Of a stretch of DNA of 6,017 nt, positions 1 to 5,620 are shown piece after piece. Location: the NCBI GenBank assembly GCA_943332445.1, contig CALQPL010000077.1, positions 1 to 6,017 of the forward strand, given 5' to 3'. The notes beneath the pieces are model-generated. The model was not told the DNA's origin and ran no database searches. It was given only the letters and a program-made list of their open reading frames with translations. The stretch's first letter is position 1. Each line of letters opens with the position of its first letter. A program made the position numbers and the translations under genes. This DNA is from Bifidobacterium breve. GTDB taxonomy: Bacteria; Actinomycetota; Actinomycetes; UBA12327.

Positions 1-163
1 CGACCCCGTCAAGGTCACGCGTTCAGCGTTGCAAAACGCTGGCTCGATTGCTGGGTTGTTGCTCACCACGGAAGCACTTGTGGTCGACACGCCGGCTGAA
101 GAAGAAGATGACACTCACAGTGGGCATGGTCACAGCCATGGCCCCGGTGGTCACTCACACTAA
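1..163 (+). CDS. groEL1: GroEL1-type 60-kDa chaperonin, C-terminal fragment with His-rich tail
   Basis: Only the last 53 codons are in the window; the reading frame enters at base 2 and stops with TAA at 161-163. The segment DPVKVTRSALQNAGSIAGLL followed by LTTEALVVD is the conserved C-terminal part of the GroEL equatorial domain, the ATP-binding end of each subunit of the double-ring folding chaperonin in the cytoplasm. After an acidic linker (PAEEEDD) the protein ends in a tail with six histidines in the last fifteen residues (THSGHGHSHGPGGHSH) instead of the Gly-Gly-Met repeats of housekeeping GroEL. A His-rich tail marks the actinobacterial GroEL1 paralogue, which normally sits behind groES, and that tail is a plausible metal-binding element. 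The gene is closed off by the terminator that follows. Family assignment is secure; the paralogue call rests on the tail and on the whiB/guaB neighbourhood. Confidence 0.93.
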   Translation, partial: DPVKVTRSALQNAGSIAGLLLTTEALVVDTPAEEEDDTHSGHGHSHGPGGHSH

Positions 164-169
164 GCATTC

Positions 170-209
170 ACAAACAAAGCCCGCTACTTTCGTAGCGGGC
201 TTTGTTTGT
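170..209. terminator. Bidirectional intrinsic terminator between groEL1 and whiB
   Basis: A perfect 18-bp stem (170-187 pairing with 192-209) closes a TTTC loop. The core is GCCCGCTAC/GTAGCGGGC, flanked by AAACAAA on the left and TTTGTTT on the right, so each strand gives a GC-rich hairpin running into a T-rich tract. It starts 6 nt after the groEL1 stop and lies 34 nt beyond the whiB stop on the other strand. It can therefore end both convergent transcripts. Confidence 0.92.
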
Positions 210-243
210 TGTTCTGAGGGGGTTGGTGCTGTGAAGCAAAGGA

Positions 244-558
244 CTAGGAAGCAAATGCGGGAGTGGCTCCAGGTCGAAGCGCCTTGCCAGCTTCGATGAT
301 CGCCAAGCGGTCGTCTTCGCTCATGCCGCCCCAGACGCCATACGGTTCACGAACGGCGAGTGCATGCGAGGCGCATGCTGCGATGACGGGGCATGTGGCG
401 CAGATGGCCTTGGCGGCAAGTTCGCGGCGCGAGCGAGCTGAGCCACGCTCACCCTCCGGGTGAAAGAAGGCCTCGGTGTCAACATCACGGCAGGCGCCTT
501 CGAGTTGCCAATCCCAAAGGTCAGCGTTCGGGCCAGGGAGCCGAGAGATATCTGCCAT
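244..558 (-). CDS. whiB3: WhiB3/WhiD-type [4Fe-4S] transcriptional regulator
   Basis: This is a 104-residue WhiB-family protein, the usual length for the family. WhiB proteins hold a [4Fe-4S] cluster that responds to O2 or NO and bind the primary sigma factor to change transcription. Four cluster cysteines are present: C23, then C53-A-T-C56 and C62 (C-X29-CXXC-X5-C). The turn motif GVWGG is at 74-78, followed by a short tail of about 25 residues with few basic residues. The N-terminus LPGPNADLWDWQLEG and the segment FFHPEGERG match my memory of M. tuberculosis WhiB3 and Streptomyces WhiD closely. The start at 558 was chosen because GGAGGA lies 5 nt upstream of the ATG and because the longer frame (from 615) would add 19 residues unlike the family and would begin inside the promoter. 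The gene is convergent with groEL1 and divergent from the MerR-like gene. In those relatives it acts in redox and lipid homeostasis or in spore maturation. Confidence 0.95.
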   Translation of the reverse strand: MADISRLPGPNADLWDWQLEGACRDVDTEAFFHPEGERGSARSRRELAAKAICATCPVIAACASHALAVREPYGVWGGMSEDDRLAIIEAGKALRPGATPAFAS

Positions 559-610
559 TGCATTCCTCCAAAGGACGGTTATTCCTGCCTGCGGTGTAGC
601 TGGTGATAGA

Positions 611-639
611 AACATAATATCGTTTCAAGAGTTGGTCAA
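611..639 (-). promoter_or_regulatory. Predicted sigma70-type promoter of whiB
   Basis: On the minus strand, TTGACC (complement of 634-639) is followed after exactly 17 bp by TATGTT (complement of 611-616). These are good matches to -35 and -10 elements. Transcription would start near 604, leaving a leader of about 45 nt before the whiB ATG at 558. The strong GGAGGA ribosome binding site is at 564-569. Confidence 0.55.
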
Positions 640-640
640 G

Positions 641-670
641 TTGTTCAGACGAAAAAGTTTTGACTAATTT
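641..670 (+). promoter_or_regulatory. Possible rightward promoter for the MerR-like regulator
   Basis: TTGTTC (641-646) and TAATTT (665-670) are separated by 18 bp inside the most AT-rich part of the divergent region. Both boxes are weak matches. A start near 677 would give a roughly 50-nt leader that holds the GGAGG sequence, the short upstream ORF and the dyad at 705-730. The -35 regions of this promoter and the whiB promoter would lie back to back, so one bound protein could affect both. Confidence 0.25.
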
Positions 671-690
671 TGCGAAACGGAGGCTCCTGA

Positions 691-753
691 GTGGCAGATC
701 TAGCCACAACCCCCCAAACTAGGGGTTGTGAGCGACTCTTCAGCCCCTTTTGA
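691..753 (+). CDS. Possible 20-codon leader ORF overlapping the start of the MerR-like gene
   Basis: GTG at 691 is preceded by a near-ideal Shine-Dalgarno sequence, GGAGG at 679-683, with 7-nt spacing. The frame encodes (M)ADLATTPQTRGCERLFSPF and ends with TGA at 751-753, 26 nt past the GTG at 728 that opens the regulator in the +1 frame. The regulator itself has no well-spaced Shine-Dalgarno sequence. The ORF crosses a run of six C (710-715). Removing one C would fuse it in frame to the regulator (MADLATTPKLGVVSDSS...). It may be a coupling leader peptide, a true N-terminus reached by +1 frameshifting, the result of a sequencing indel, or chance. The peptide resembles nothing I know. Confidence 0.3.
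   Translation: MADLATTPQTRGCERLFSPF
705..730. repeat. 9-bp perfect inverted repeat spanning the regulator's start codon
   Basis: CACAACCCC (705-713) and GGGGTTGTG (722-730) are perfect complements separated by 8 nt. The right arm contains the GTG start codon (728-730) and the only purine-rich sequence next to it. A smaller dyad, GTGGC-N7-GCCAC (691-695 and 703-707), overlaps the left side. In DNA this could be an autoregulatory operator. In RNA it would hide the start codon. Confidence 0.55.
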
Positions 754-1705
754 GGTCCCGGTAACCCCCGAAGTGGGTCTGACCGTGGCGGCTGTGGCGC
801 GTCGCTTGGGCGTGGCGCCTGCCACGCTTCGCACCTGGGATCGTCGCTATGGCATCGGCCCCAGTGGGCACAGCGCCGGAGCGCACCGCCGCTACAGCGT
901 GGAAGACCTCATGCGCCTGGAAATTATGCGAGCCCTGGTCTTTGACGGGTGTTCGCCGGCTGATGCGGCCCGAGCAGCGTTGGAAGCTGATGCTGGTTTG
1001 GCCCGCGAAAGCATTGAGCCTGATCGCGGCGTGGCAGCACCCACCGAGCGTGGTCGAGCCGGTGGCGGACAAGTCGTTCCCATTCATGGTGGCGCAGCTC
1101 AAGCACGTGGACTCTCGCGCGCGGCGTTAGCGCTTGATTCCCCAGCAGTGCGACGCATTTTGAAAGAGTCCTTGAACACGCGCGGAACGGTGTGGACGTG
1201 GGACAACATCATCTCCCCCGTTTTGGTTGGCGTGGGTGAGCGCTTTCAATCAACGGGTCAAGGCATTGAACTGGAACACATCTTGTCCGAAGGGGTGGTT
1301 GGTGCTCTTCGTGAAGTTGCCGAGAGCCTGGTCGAACCGTTTGGGTCGCGACCGATCATTTTGGCTGCAGCCCCCGATGAGCTACATACCCTTCCGCTAC
1401 ACGCTGTTGCGGCCGGCTTGGCTGAGCGTGGTGTGGCGACCAGAATGCTGGGCGCTCGCGTCCCTCTTGATGCTTTGATGTCTGCGGTGGCCCGCTCTGG
1501 TTCGCCCGCGGTCATGGTGTGGGCGCATGACCGGATTACCGGCGACTATCTCGACGTCCATGCGCTGCGCAAGATGAAGTCAGCGCCCGCTGTCGTGTTG
1601 GGCGGGCCTGGCTGGCCGGGCACTCTGCCCGATGGGGCAGTTTTGAGCCACGACCTCACCGAGGCTGTGACCCGCCTGTCTAATGCGGCTCGAGGATTTA
1701 TTTAG
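728..1705 (+). CDS. MerR-family regulator with C-terminal cobalamin-binding-like domain (CarH/LitR-like)
   Basis: This 325-residue protein has an N-terminal MerR winged helix-turn-helix (about 18-85; LTVAAVARRLGVAPATLRTW, then DRRYG and HRRYSVEDL). A low-complexity Gly/Ala-rich linker follows (about 98-130), then a helical-bundle plus Rossmann region (about 135-325) as in AdoB12-dependent photoreceptor repressors. CarH-type B12-binding markers are visible: an F173-X9-E183-H184 motif where CarH has W-X9-EH, the candidate lower cobalt ligand H220 in PDELH, then LGARVPL (241-247) and VVLGGPGWP. It is therefore likely a DNA-binding repressor controlled by cobalamin and perhaps light, though ligand binding is inferred. 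The GTG at 728 is the first start after an in-frame stop at 701-703, but it lacks a proper Shine-Dalgarno sequence and lies in an inverted repeat; GTG 773 is an alternative. The gene is divergent from whiB and upstream of bldM, so either may be a target. The HTH call is firm, the B12 domain good, and the physiology unknown. Confidence 0.88.
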   Translation: MSDSSAPFEVPVTPEVGLTVAAVARRLGVAPATLRTWDRRYGIGPSGHSAGAHRRYSVEDLMRLEIMRALVFDGCSPADAARAALEADAGLARESIEPDRGVAAPTERGRAGGGQVVPIHGGAAQARGLSRAALALDSPAVRRILKESLNTRGTVWTWDNIISPVLVGVGERFQSTGQGIELEHILSEGVVGALREVAESLVEPFGSRPIILAAAPDELHTLPLHAVAAGLAERGVATRMLGARVPLDALMSAVARSGSPAVMVWAHDRITGDYLDVHALRKMKSAPAVVLGGPGWPGTLPDGAVLSHDLTEAVTRLSNAARGFI

Positions 1706-1711
1706 CCTGAC

Positions 1712-1746
1712 GGGCCTGTGGCCCCTTCGGCTCGACCGCTGGGGCC
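1712..1746 (+). terminator. Weak GC-rich hairpin(s) after the MerR-like gene
   Basis: Two mutually exclusive stems begin 7 nt after the stop codon. One is GGGCC-TGT-GGCCC (1712-1724). The other is GGCCCC (1720-1725) pairing with GGGGCC (1741-1746), with an inner CGG/CCG pairing in its loop. Neither is followed by a T-run, so intrinsic termination would be inefficient. They may separate the regulator from bldM only partly, or form part of the bldM upstream region. Confidence 0.3.
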
Positions 1747-1765
1747 CTATTCAAGAACCCTGCTG

Positions 1766-1821
1766 AACCTGCCGATAGATGGTGAGCACTTATTCACCTG
1801 ATCTATGCGGAAAGGCAGGTT
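1766..1821 (+). promoter_or_regulatory. Long interrupted stem-loop in the bldM leader, pairing with the ribosome binding region
   Basis: Three nested complementary segments lie between the regulator and bldM. AACCTGCC (1766-1773) pairs with GGCAGGTT (1814-1821), ATAGAT (1775-1780) pairs with ATCTAT (1801-1806), and GGTGA (1781-1785) pairs with TCACC (1794-1798). The loop is GCACTTAT. Interruptions are a TG bulge at 1799-1800 and an asymmetric internal loop (one G against GCGGAAA), which gives 19 pairs in all. The outer right arm is the only purine-rich sequence at ribosome-binding distance from the ATG at 1826, so the folded RNA would mask initiation. It could also be a DNA operator. No ligand is indicated and no known riboswitch class was recognised. 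Confidence 0.45.
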
Positions 1822-1825
1822 GTTC

Positions 1826-2437
1826 ATGGCCACGGTTCTCGTGTGTGATGACGCTGCCATGTCGCGTGAAACATTGCGTCGAAACGTTGCCCTGGTTCCT
1901 GGCGTCCAGCGCGTAGATGTTGCGGTGAGCGGTGAAGAGGTCTTGGACCGCTGGCCTGTTGAACAACCCGACTTGGTGTTGATGGATGTGCGGATGCCTG
2001 GCATTGGCGGCATTGAAGCTGCGCGTCGCTTGGTTATGCGGCATCCGGAAGCGGTCATCGTGATGGTCACTGTTGCGCAAGATCGTGATGCGGTCTCGCG
2101 CGCGATTGCCACAGGAGCTCGAGGATTTCTGACGAAGGACGCTACCCGTGAGGAAATCACCAGCACGGTTTCCTTTGCCCTGGAGTCGGCTGCTTGGGGT
2201 TCGGCTCAGCGCCGCCCACGCGAGCTTCTCGTCGGCGAACCACCAGCGTTAACCGAACGCGAGCTTCAAGTTCTTGAAGGCATGAGCCGTGGTCGTAGCA
2301 ATGGTGAGATCGGCAAGGAGTTGTTCTTGTCCGAAGACACGGTCAAGACCCATGCTCGACGGCTGTTCCGCAAAATCGGTGCAGCTGATCGCGCACAGGC
2401 TGCTGCCTTGGGCTACCGGTGGGGCTACGTCAGCTAG
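1826..2437 (+). CDS. bldM: BldM-type NarL/FixJ response regulator
   Basis: The protein is 203 residues, which is as I remember Streptomyces BldM. The receiver domain (1-120) has acidic D8-D9, the phospho-acceptor position D54 in LVLMDVRMPG, T82 and K104. The LuxR-type helix-turn-helix is at about 140-203 (LTERELQVLEGMSRGRSNGE, then LFLSEDTVKTHARRLFRKIG). The C-terminal half and the ending ALGYRWGYVS are strikingly BldM-like. In Streptomyces, BldM is an orphan regulator whose D54 can be mutated without loss of function. It works as a homodimer or with WhiI to switch on aerial growth and sporulation genes. No histidine kinase is nearby here either. The ATG at 1826 was preferred over an in-frame ATG at 1805 because the family begins directly with M-x-x-VLVCDD and because AAAGGCAGG precedes 1826, whereas 1805 has no ribosome site. 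The leader carries a long stem-loop. Its role in this organism, developmental or otherwise, is unknown. Confidence 0.92.
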   Translation: MATVLVCDDAAMSRETLRRNVALVPGVQRVDVAVSGEEVLDRWPVEQPDLVLMDVRMPGIGGIEAARRLVMRHPEAVIVMVTVAQDRDAVSRAIATGARGFLTKDATREEITSTVSFALESAAWGSAQRRPRELLVGEPPALTERELQVLEGMSRGRSNGEIGKELFLSEDTVKTHARRLFRKIGAADRAQAAALGYRWGYVS

Positions 2438-2480
2438 CAGGTAGCATTAAGCATTGAATCCCCGACGAGGATGGTGCGAC

Positions 2481-3989
2481 TTGAACCCAGTAACTGCGTC
2501 GGATGGCCTGCCTGAAAAGTTTGCATTCCTTGGTTTGACCTATGACGACGTCTTGTTGCTGCCTGGTGCATCCGATGTTGTTCCCAGCGAAGTGGACACC
2601 ACTTCACGCCTGACCCGCAATATTTCGGTCAAGATCCCGTTGGTTTCTTCGGCCATGGACACCGTGACGGAAGCTCGCTTGGCCATCGCGATGGCGCGCC
2701 AAGGTGGCGTTGGCGTTCTGCACCGCAACCTCTCCATTGAAGACCAAACGGCCCAAGTGGACTTGGTCAAGCGTTCCGAAGCCGGCATGGTGACCAATCC
2801 GGTGACCTGTGGCCCGAATGACACCTTGGCTGATGTTGACGAATTGTGTGGCCGCTACCGCATCAGCGGTGTACCGGTCATCGATGAATCAGGATTGCTC
2901 CTAGGCATCGTGACGAACCGCGACATACGTTTTGAAACCGATATGTCTCGCAGTGTGCGCGATGTCATGACGCCGATGCCGCTGGTCACTGGTCCAGTGG
3001 GAATCTCTGGCGATGACGCGATGGGCCTTCTCGCGTTGAACAAGATTGAAAAGCTTCCGCTGGTCGATGATGCCGGTAGGTTGCGCGGTTTGATTACGGT
3101 CAAGGACTTTGAAAAGTCCGACAAGTACCCCTTGGCGACGAAGGATTCAGCCGGACGCCTAGTCGTTGGTGCTGCTGTTGGTGTCGGCGAAGATGCCTAC
3201 AAGCGAGCACGCACCTTGATTGATGCAGCCGTTGACTTCATCGTGGTTGACACCGCCCACGGCCACAACAAAGACGTGCTGGAGATGGTCGCTCGCCTCA
3301 AGCGCGACACTTCCGTAGACGTTGTCGGTGGAAACATCGCCACCCGAGCCGGTGCCCAAGCCCTCATCGACGCTGGTGCTGATGGCATCAAGGTCGGCGT
3401 GGGACCTGGTTCGATCTGCACCACGCGTGTGGTGGCTGGAGTGGGCGTGCCACAGGTCACCGCTATTTACGAAGCGTCCTTGGCCGCTCGTGCCGCTGGC
3501 GTTCCGGTCATCGGTGATGGTGGCTTGCAATACAGCGGCGACATTGCGAAGGCATTGGTCGCTGGCGCTGACACCGTGATGTTGGGCAGCCTGCTCGCCG
3601 GTTGCGATGAAACCCCTGGCGATTTGATCTTTATTAACGGCAAGCAGTTCAAGTCCTACCGTGGCATGGGCTCGCTGGGCGCCATGCAGTCGCGCGGTAC
3701 GCGACGCTCGTACAGCAAGGACCGTTACTTCCAAGACGATGTGTTGAGTGAAGACAAGCTCGTTCCCGAAGGCGTCGAAGGTCAAGTTCCTTATCGCGGA
3801 CCGCTGGCTGCTGTTGCTCACCAGTTGGTGGGCGGCTTGCGTGCATCCATGGGCTATGCCGGAACATCCACCATCCCTGAATTGCAAGACCGGGGACGTT
3901 TTGTTCGCATTACGGCCGCCGGGCTTCGTGAGAGTCACCCACACGATGTCCAAATGACAGTGGAAGCCCCGAACTACCAAGGCAACTGA
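2481..3989 (+). CDS. guaB: Inosine-5'-monophosphate dehydrogenase
   Basis: GuaB oxidises IMP to XMP with NAD+, the first committed step to GMP, in the cytoplasm as a tetramer. The 502-residue protein is a full-length TIM-barrel IMPDH opening with PEKFAFLGLTYDDVLLLPGA. The two CBS domains inserted in the barrel are at about 103-215 and usually bind purine nucleotides for allosteric control. The catalytic cysteine is C313 in GPGSICTTR. The phosphate-binding DGG is at 346-348, the mobile-flap Arg-Tyr pair is R415-Y416 (DRYFQ), and the end ESHPHDVQMTVEAPNY is typical. The TTG at 2481 was chosen because GAGGA (2467-2471) precedes it and the family starts a few residues before PEKF. An in-frame TTG at 2454 would add nine residues and has no ribosome site. 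The gap to bldM is 43 nt with no terminator, so read-through from bldM is possible. The neighbouring paralogue guaB3, common in relatives, is absent. Confidence 0.97.
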   Translation: MNPVTASDGLPEKFAFLGLTYDDVLLLPGASDVVPSEVDTTSRLTRNISVKIPLVSSAMDTVTEARLAIAMARQGGVGVLHRNLSIEDQTAQVDLVKRSEAGMVTNPVTCGPNDTLADVDELCGRYRISGVPVIDESGLLLGIVTNRDIRFETDMSRSVRDVMTPMPLVTGPVGISGDDAMGLLALNKIEKLPLVDDAGRLRGLITVKDFEKSDKYPLATKDSAGRLVVGAAVGVGEDAYKRARTLIDAAVDFIVVDTAHGHNKDVLEMVARLKRDTSVDVVGGNIATRAGAQALIDAGADGIKVGVGPGSICTTRVVAGVGVPQVTAIYEASLAARAAGVPVIGDGGLQYSGDIAKALVAGADTVMLGSLLAGCDETPGDLIFINGKQFKSYRGMGSLGAMQSRGTRRSYSKDRYFQDDVLSEDKLVPEGVEGQVPYRGPLAAVAHQLVGGLRASMGYAGTSTIPELQDRGRFVRITAAGLRESHPHDVQMTVEAPNYQGN

Positions 3990-4017
3990 TTTTTCTCAGA
4001 CGCATGTGCTCGTTGGA

Positions 4018-4036
4018 TTTGGCCAAACTCTAGGAT
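4018..4036 (+). promoter_or_regulatory. Possible guaA promoter (-10) with adjacent palindrome
   Basis: TAGGAT (4031-4036) fits the actinobacterial TANNNT -10 box and sits exactly 7 nt before the guaA GTG, the spacing typical of leaderless transcripts. No convincing -35 is visible. TTTGGCCAAA (4018-4027), a perfect 10-bp palindrome, lies just upstream where a regulator could bind. The AGGA in the same sequence could instead serve as a Shine-Dalgarno sequence (8-nt spacing) for a transcript coming from guaB, so the two readings compete. Confidence 0.3.
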
Positions 4037-4043
4037 CGGTGTC

Positions 4044-5618
4044 GTGACTTCGTCAGACCAGCCCACCGTCGTTGTTGTTGACTTTGGAGCGCAGTATGCG
4101 CAGCTGATTGCGCGTCGAGTCCGCGAGGCGAAGGTCTTTTCCCAGATCGTTCCCCACACCATCTCGGCCGCTGAGTTAACCGCGATGAACCCTGCTGCTG
4201 TGATTTTGTCCGGTGGTCCGGCCAGCGTTTATGCCGAAGGCGCACCGTCGATTGATGCGGGCGTCTTTGCCGCAGGTATCCCGATATTTGGTATTTGTTA
4301 CGGCTTCCAAACCATGGCTGCAGCTTTGGGCGGCACCGTCGCACAAACCGGCTTAAGTGAGTTCGGTGGTACGGCACTGAGGGTGACCGAGCCACAGTCC
4401 GCCCTCTTTGACTCGCTGAATTCTTCGCTGAATGTGTGGATGTCACATGGCGATGCAGTGCATACCGCTCCCGACGGATTCGTCGTCACCGCCACCACCC
4501 AGGGCGCCCCGGTCGCTGCCTTTGAAAACCTCGATCGACGTTTGGCTGGAGTGCAATTCCACCCTGAAGTCATGCACAGCGAACAGGGTCAAACGATTTT
4601 GGAGCATTTCCTCTATAACATCGCCGCAATTGCACCGAACTGGACCATGAGCAACGTCATTGATGACCAGGTTGCGCTGATCAAGCAACAAGTGGGGTCA
4701 AAGGCGGTCATCTGCGGCCTCAGTGGTGGAGTGGATTCAGCGGTTGCCGCTGCCATCGTGCACAAAGCGGTGGGGGATCAACTCACGTGCGTATTTGTTG
4801 ACCATGGTTTGTTGCGCAAGGGTGAAGCCGAACAAGTCGAGCGTGACTATGTGGCGGCCACCGGAATCAAACTCAAGGTTGTTGATGCTCGGGAACGATT
4901 CCTTGAAGCTCTCGCTGATGTCAGTGAACCGGAAACCAAGCGCAAGATCATTGGTCGCGAGTTCATCCGCGTTTTTGAGCAAGCCGCTCGCGAAGTCGTG
5001 GCCGAGGCCGGCGAGCAAGGCGAGGAAGTCGAATTCCTCGTTCAAGGCACGCTGTATCCAGATGTCGTGGAATCTGGTGGCGGTAGCGGAACGGCCAACA
5101 TTAAGAGTCACCACAACGTGGGTGGCCTACCTGATGACTTGCAGTTCTCCTTGGTTGAGCCGTTGCGCACTTTGTTTAAGGATGAAGTCCGTGCCGTGGG
5201 TCTTGAGTTGGGACTTCCGCCCGAGATTGTTTGGCGCCACCCGTTCCCCGGGCCGGGACTAGCGATTCGCATCATTGGGTCTATCACCGAAGAGCGTTTG
5301 GCGATCTTGCGTGAAGCTGATGCGATTGCTCGTGAAGAGTTGACCGCCGCAGACTTGGATCGCGATATTTGGCAGTGCCCTGTGGTGTTGTTAGCTGACG
5401 TTCGCAGTGTCGGCGTGCAGGGCGATGGTCGCACCTACGGCCACCCGATCGTCCTGCGTCCAGTGTCCAGTGAAGATGCCATGACCGCGGACTGGTCGCG
5501 GTTGCCTTATGACGTGCTGGCCCGCATCTCCACGCGAATCACCAACGAAGTGCGCGACGTTAATCGCGTGACGTTGGACATCACCAGTAAGCCACCGGGC
5601 ACCATTGAATGGGAGTAG
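4044..5618 (+). CDS. guaA: GMP synthase (glutamine-hydrolysing)
   Basis: GuaA converts XMP, ATP and glutamine to GMP, the last step of guanine nucleotide synthesis, using the XMP made by GuaB just upstream. All 524 residues are present and the length is normal. The class I glutamine amidotransferase domain (about 8-198) carries the triad C85 (GICYGFQ), H173 and E175 (VQFHPEV). The ATP-pyrophosphatase domain has the P-loop SGGVDSA at 227-233, followed by VDHGLLRKGE (252-261). The C-terminal dimerisation domain contains KSHHNVGGLP (354-363) and the family-typical end SKPPGTIEWE. The GTG at 4044 begins shortly before the first conserved strand (VVVVDFGAQYAQLIARRVRE) and has AGGA 8 nt upstream. 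It lies 54 nt after guaB with no terminator between, so co-transcription is likely, with an extra internal promoter possible. The gene is intact with nothing abnormal in its motifs. Confidence 0.98.
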   Translation: MTSSDQPTVVVVDFGAQYAQLIARRVREAKVFSQIVPHTISAAELTAMNPAAVILSGGPASVYAEGAPSIDAGVFAAGIPIFGICYGFQTMAAALGGTVAQTGLSEFGGTALRVTEPQSALFDSLNSSLNVWMSHGDAVHTAPDGFVVTATTQGAPVAAFENLDRRLAGVQFHPEVMHSEQGQTILEHFLYNIAAIAPNWTMSNVIDDQVALIKQQVGSKAVICGLSGGVDSAVAAAIVHKAVGDQLTCVFVDHGLLRKGEAEQVERDYVAATGIKLKVVDARERFLEALADVSEPETKRKIIGREFIRVFEQAAREVVAEAGEQGEEVEFLVQGTLYPDVVESGGGSGTANIKSHHNVGGLPDDLQFSLVEPLRTLFKDEVRAVGLELGLPPEIVWRHPFPGPGLAIRIIGSITEERLAILREADAIAREELTAADLDRDIWQCPVVLLADVRSVGVQGDGRTYGHPIVLRPVSSEDAMTADWSRLPYDVLARISTRITNEVRDVNRVTLDITSKPPGTIEWE

Positions 5619-5620
5619 TC

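Noticed and set aside
48..299. 83-codon plus-strand frame crossing the groEL1 end and terminator
   Set aside because: It overlaps the real groEL1 frame, runs through the terminator stem and into antisense of whiB, and has no family similarity or ribosome site.
559..615. Upstream extension of the whiB frame to ATG 615 (19 extra residues)
   Set aside because: It would start inside the predicted -10 box, has no ribosome site, and adds residues absent from WhiB3/WhiD proteins; ATG 558 has GGAGGA at the right distance.
2442..2456. Tandem AGCATT repeat and TAGCAT as a guaB -10 box or leaderless TTG start at 2454
   Set aside because: There is no -35 match, TTG is a poor leaderless start, and the repeat has only two short copies. 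TTG 2481 with GAGGA upstream explains the start better.
3159..3980. 273-codon open frame on the minus strand opposite guaB
   Set aside because: It lies wholly antisense to guaB, whose conserved catalytic motifs are unambiguous, and its translation has no recognisable family features. It is explained by codon bias in the sense gene.
4287..4310. CYGFQ instead of CYGMQ around the GuaA nucleophile
   Set aside because: From memory, Phe at this position is common in actinobacterial GMP synthases. The Cys-His-Glu triad is complete, so it is not a meaningful deviation.
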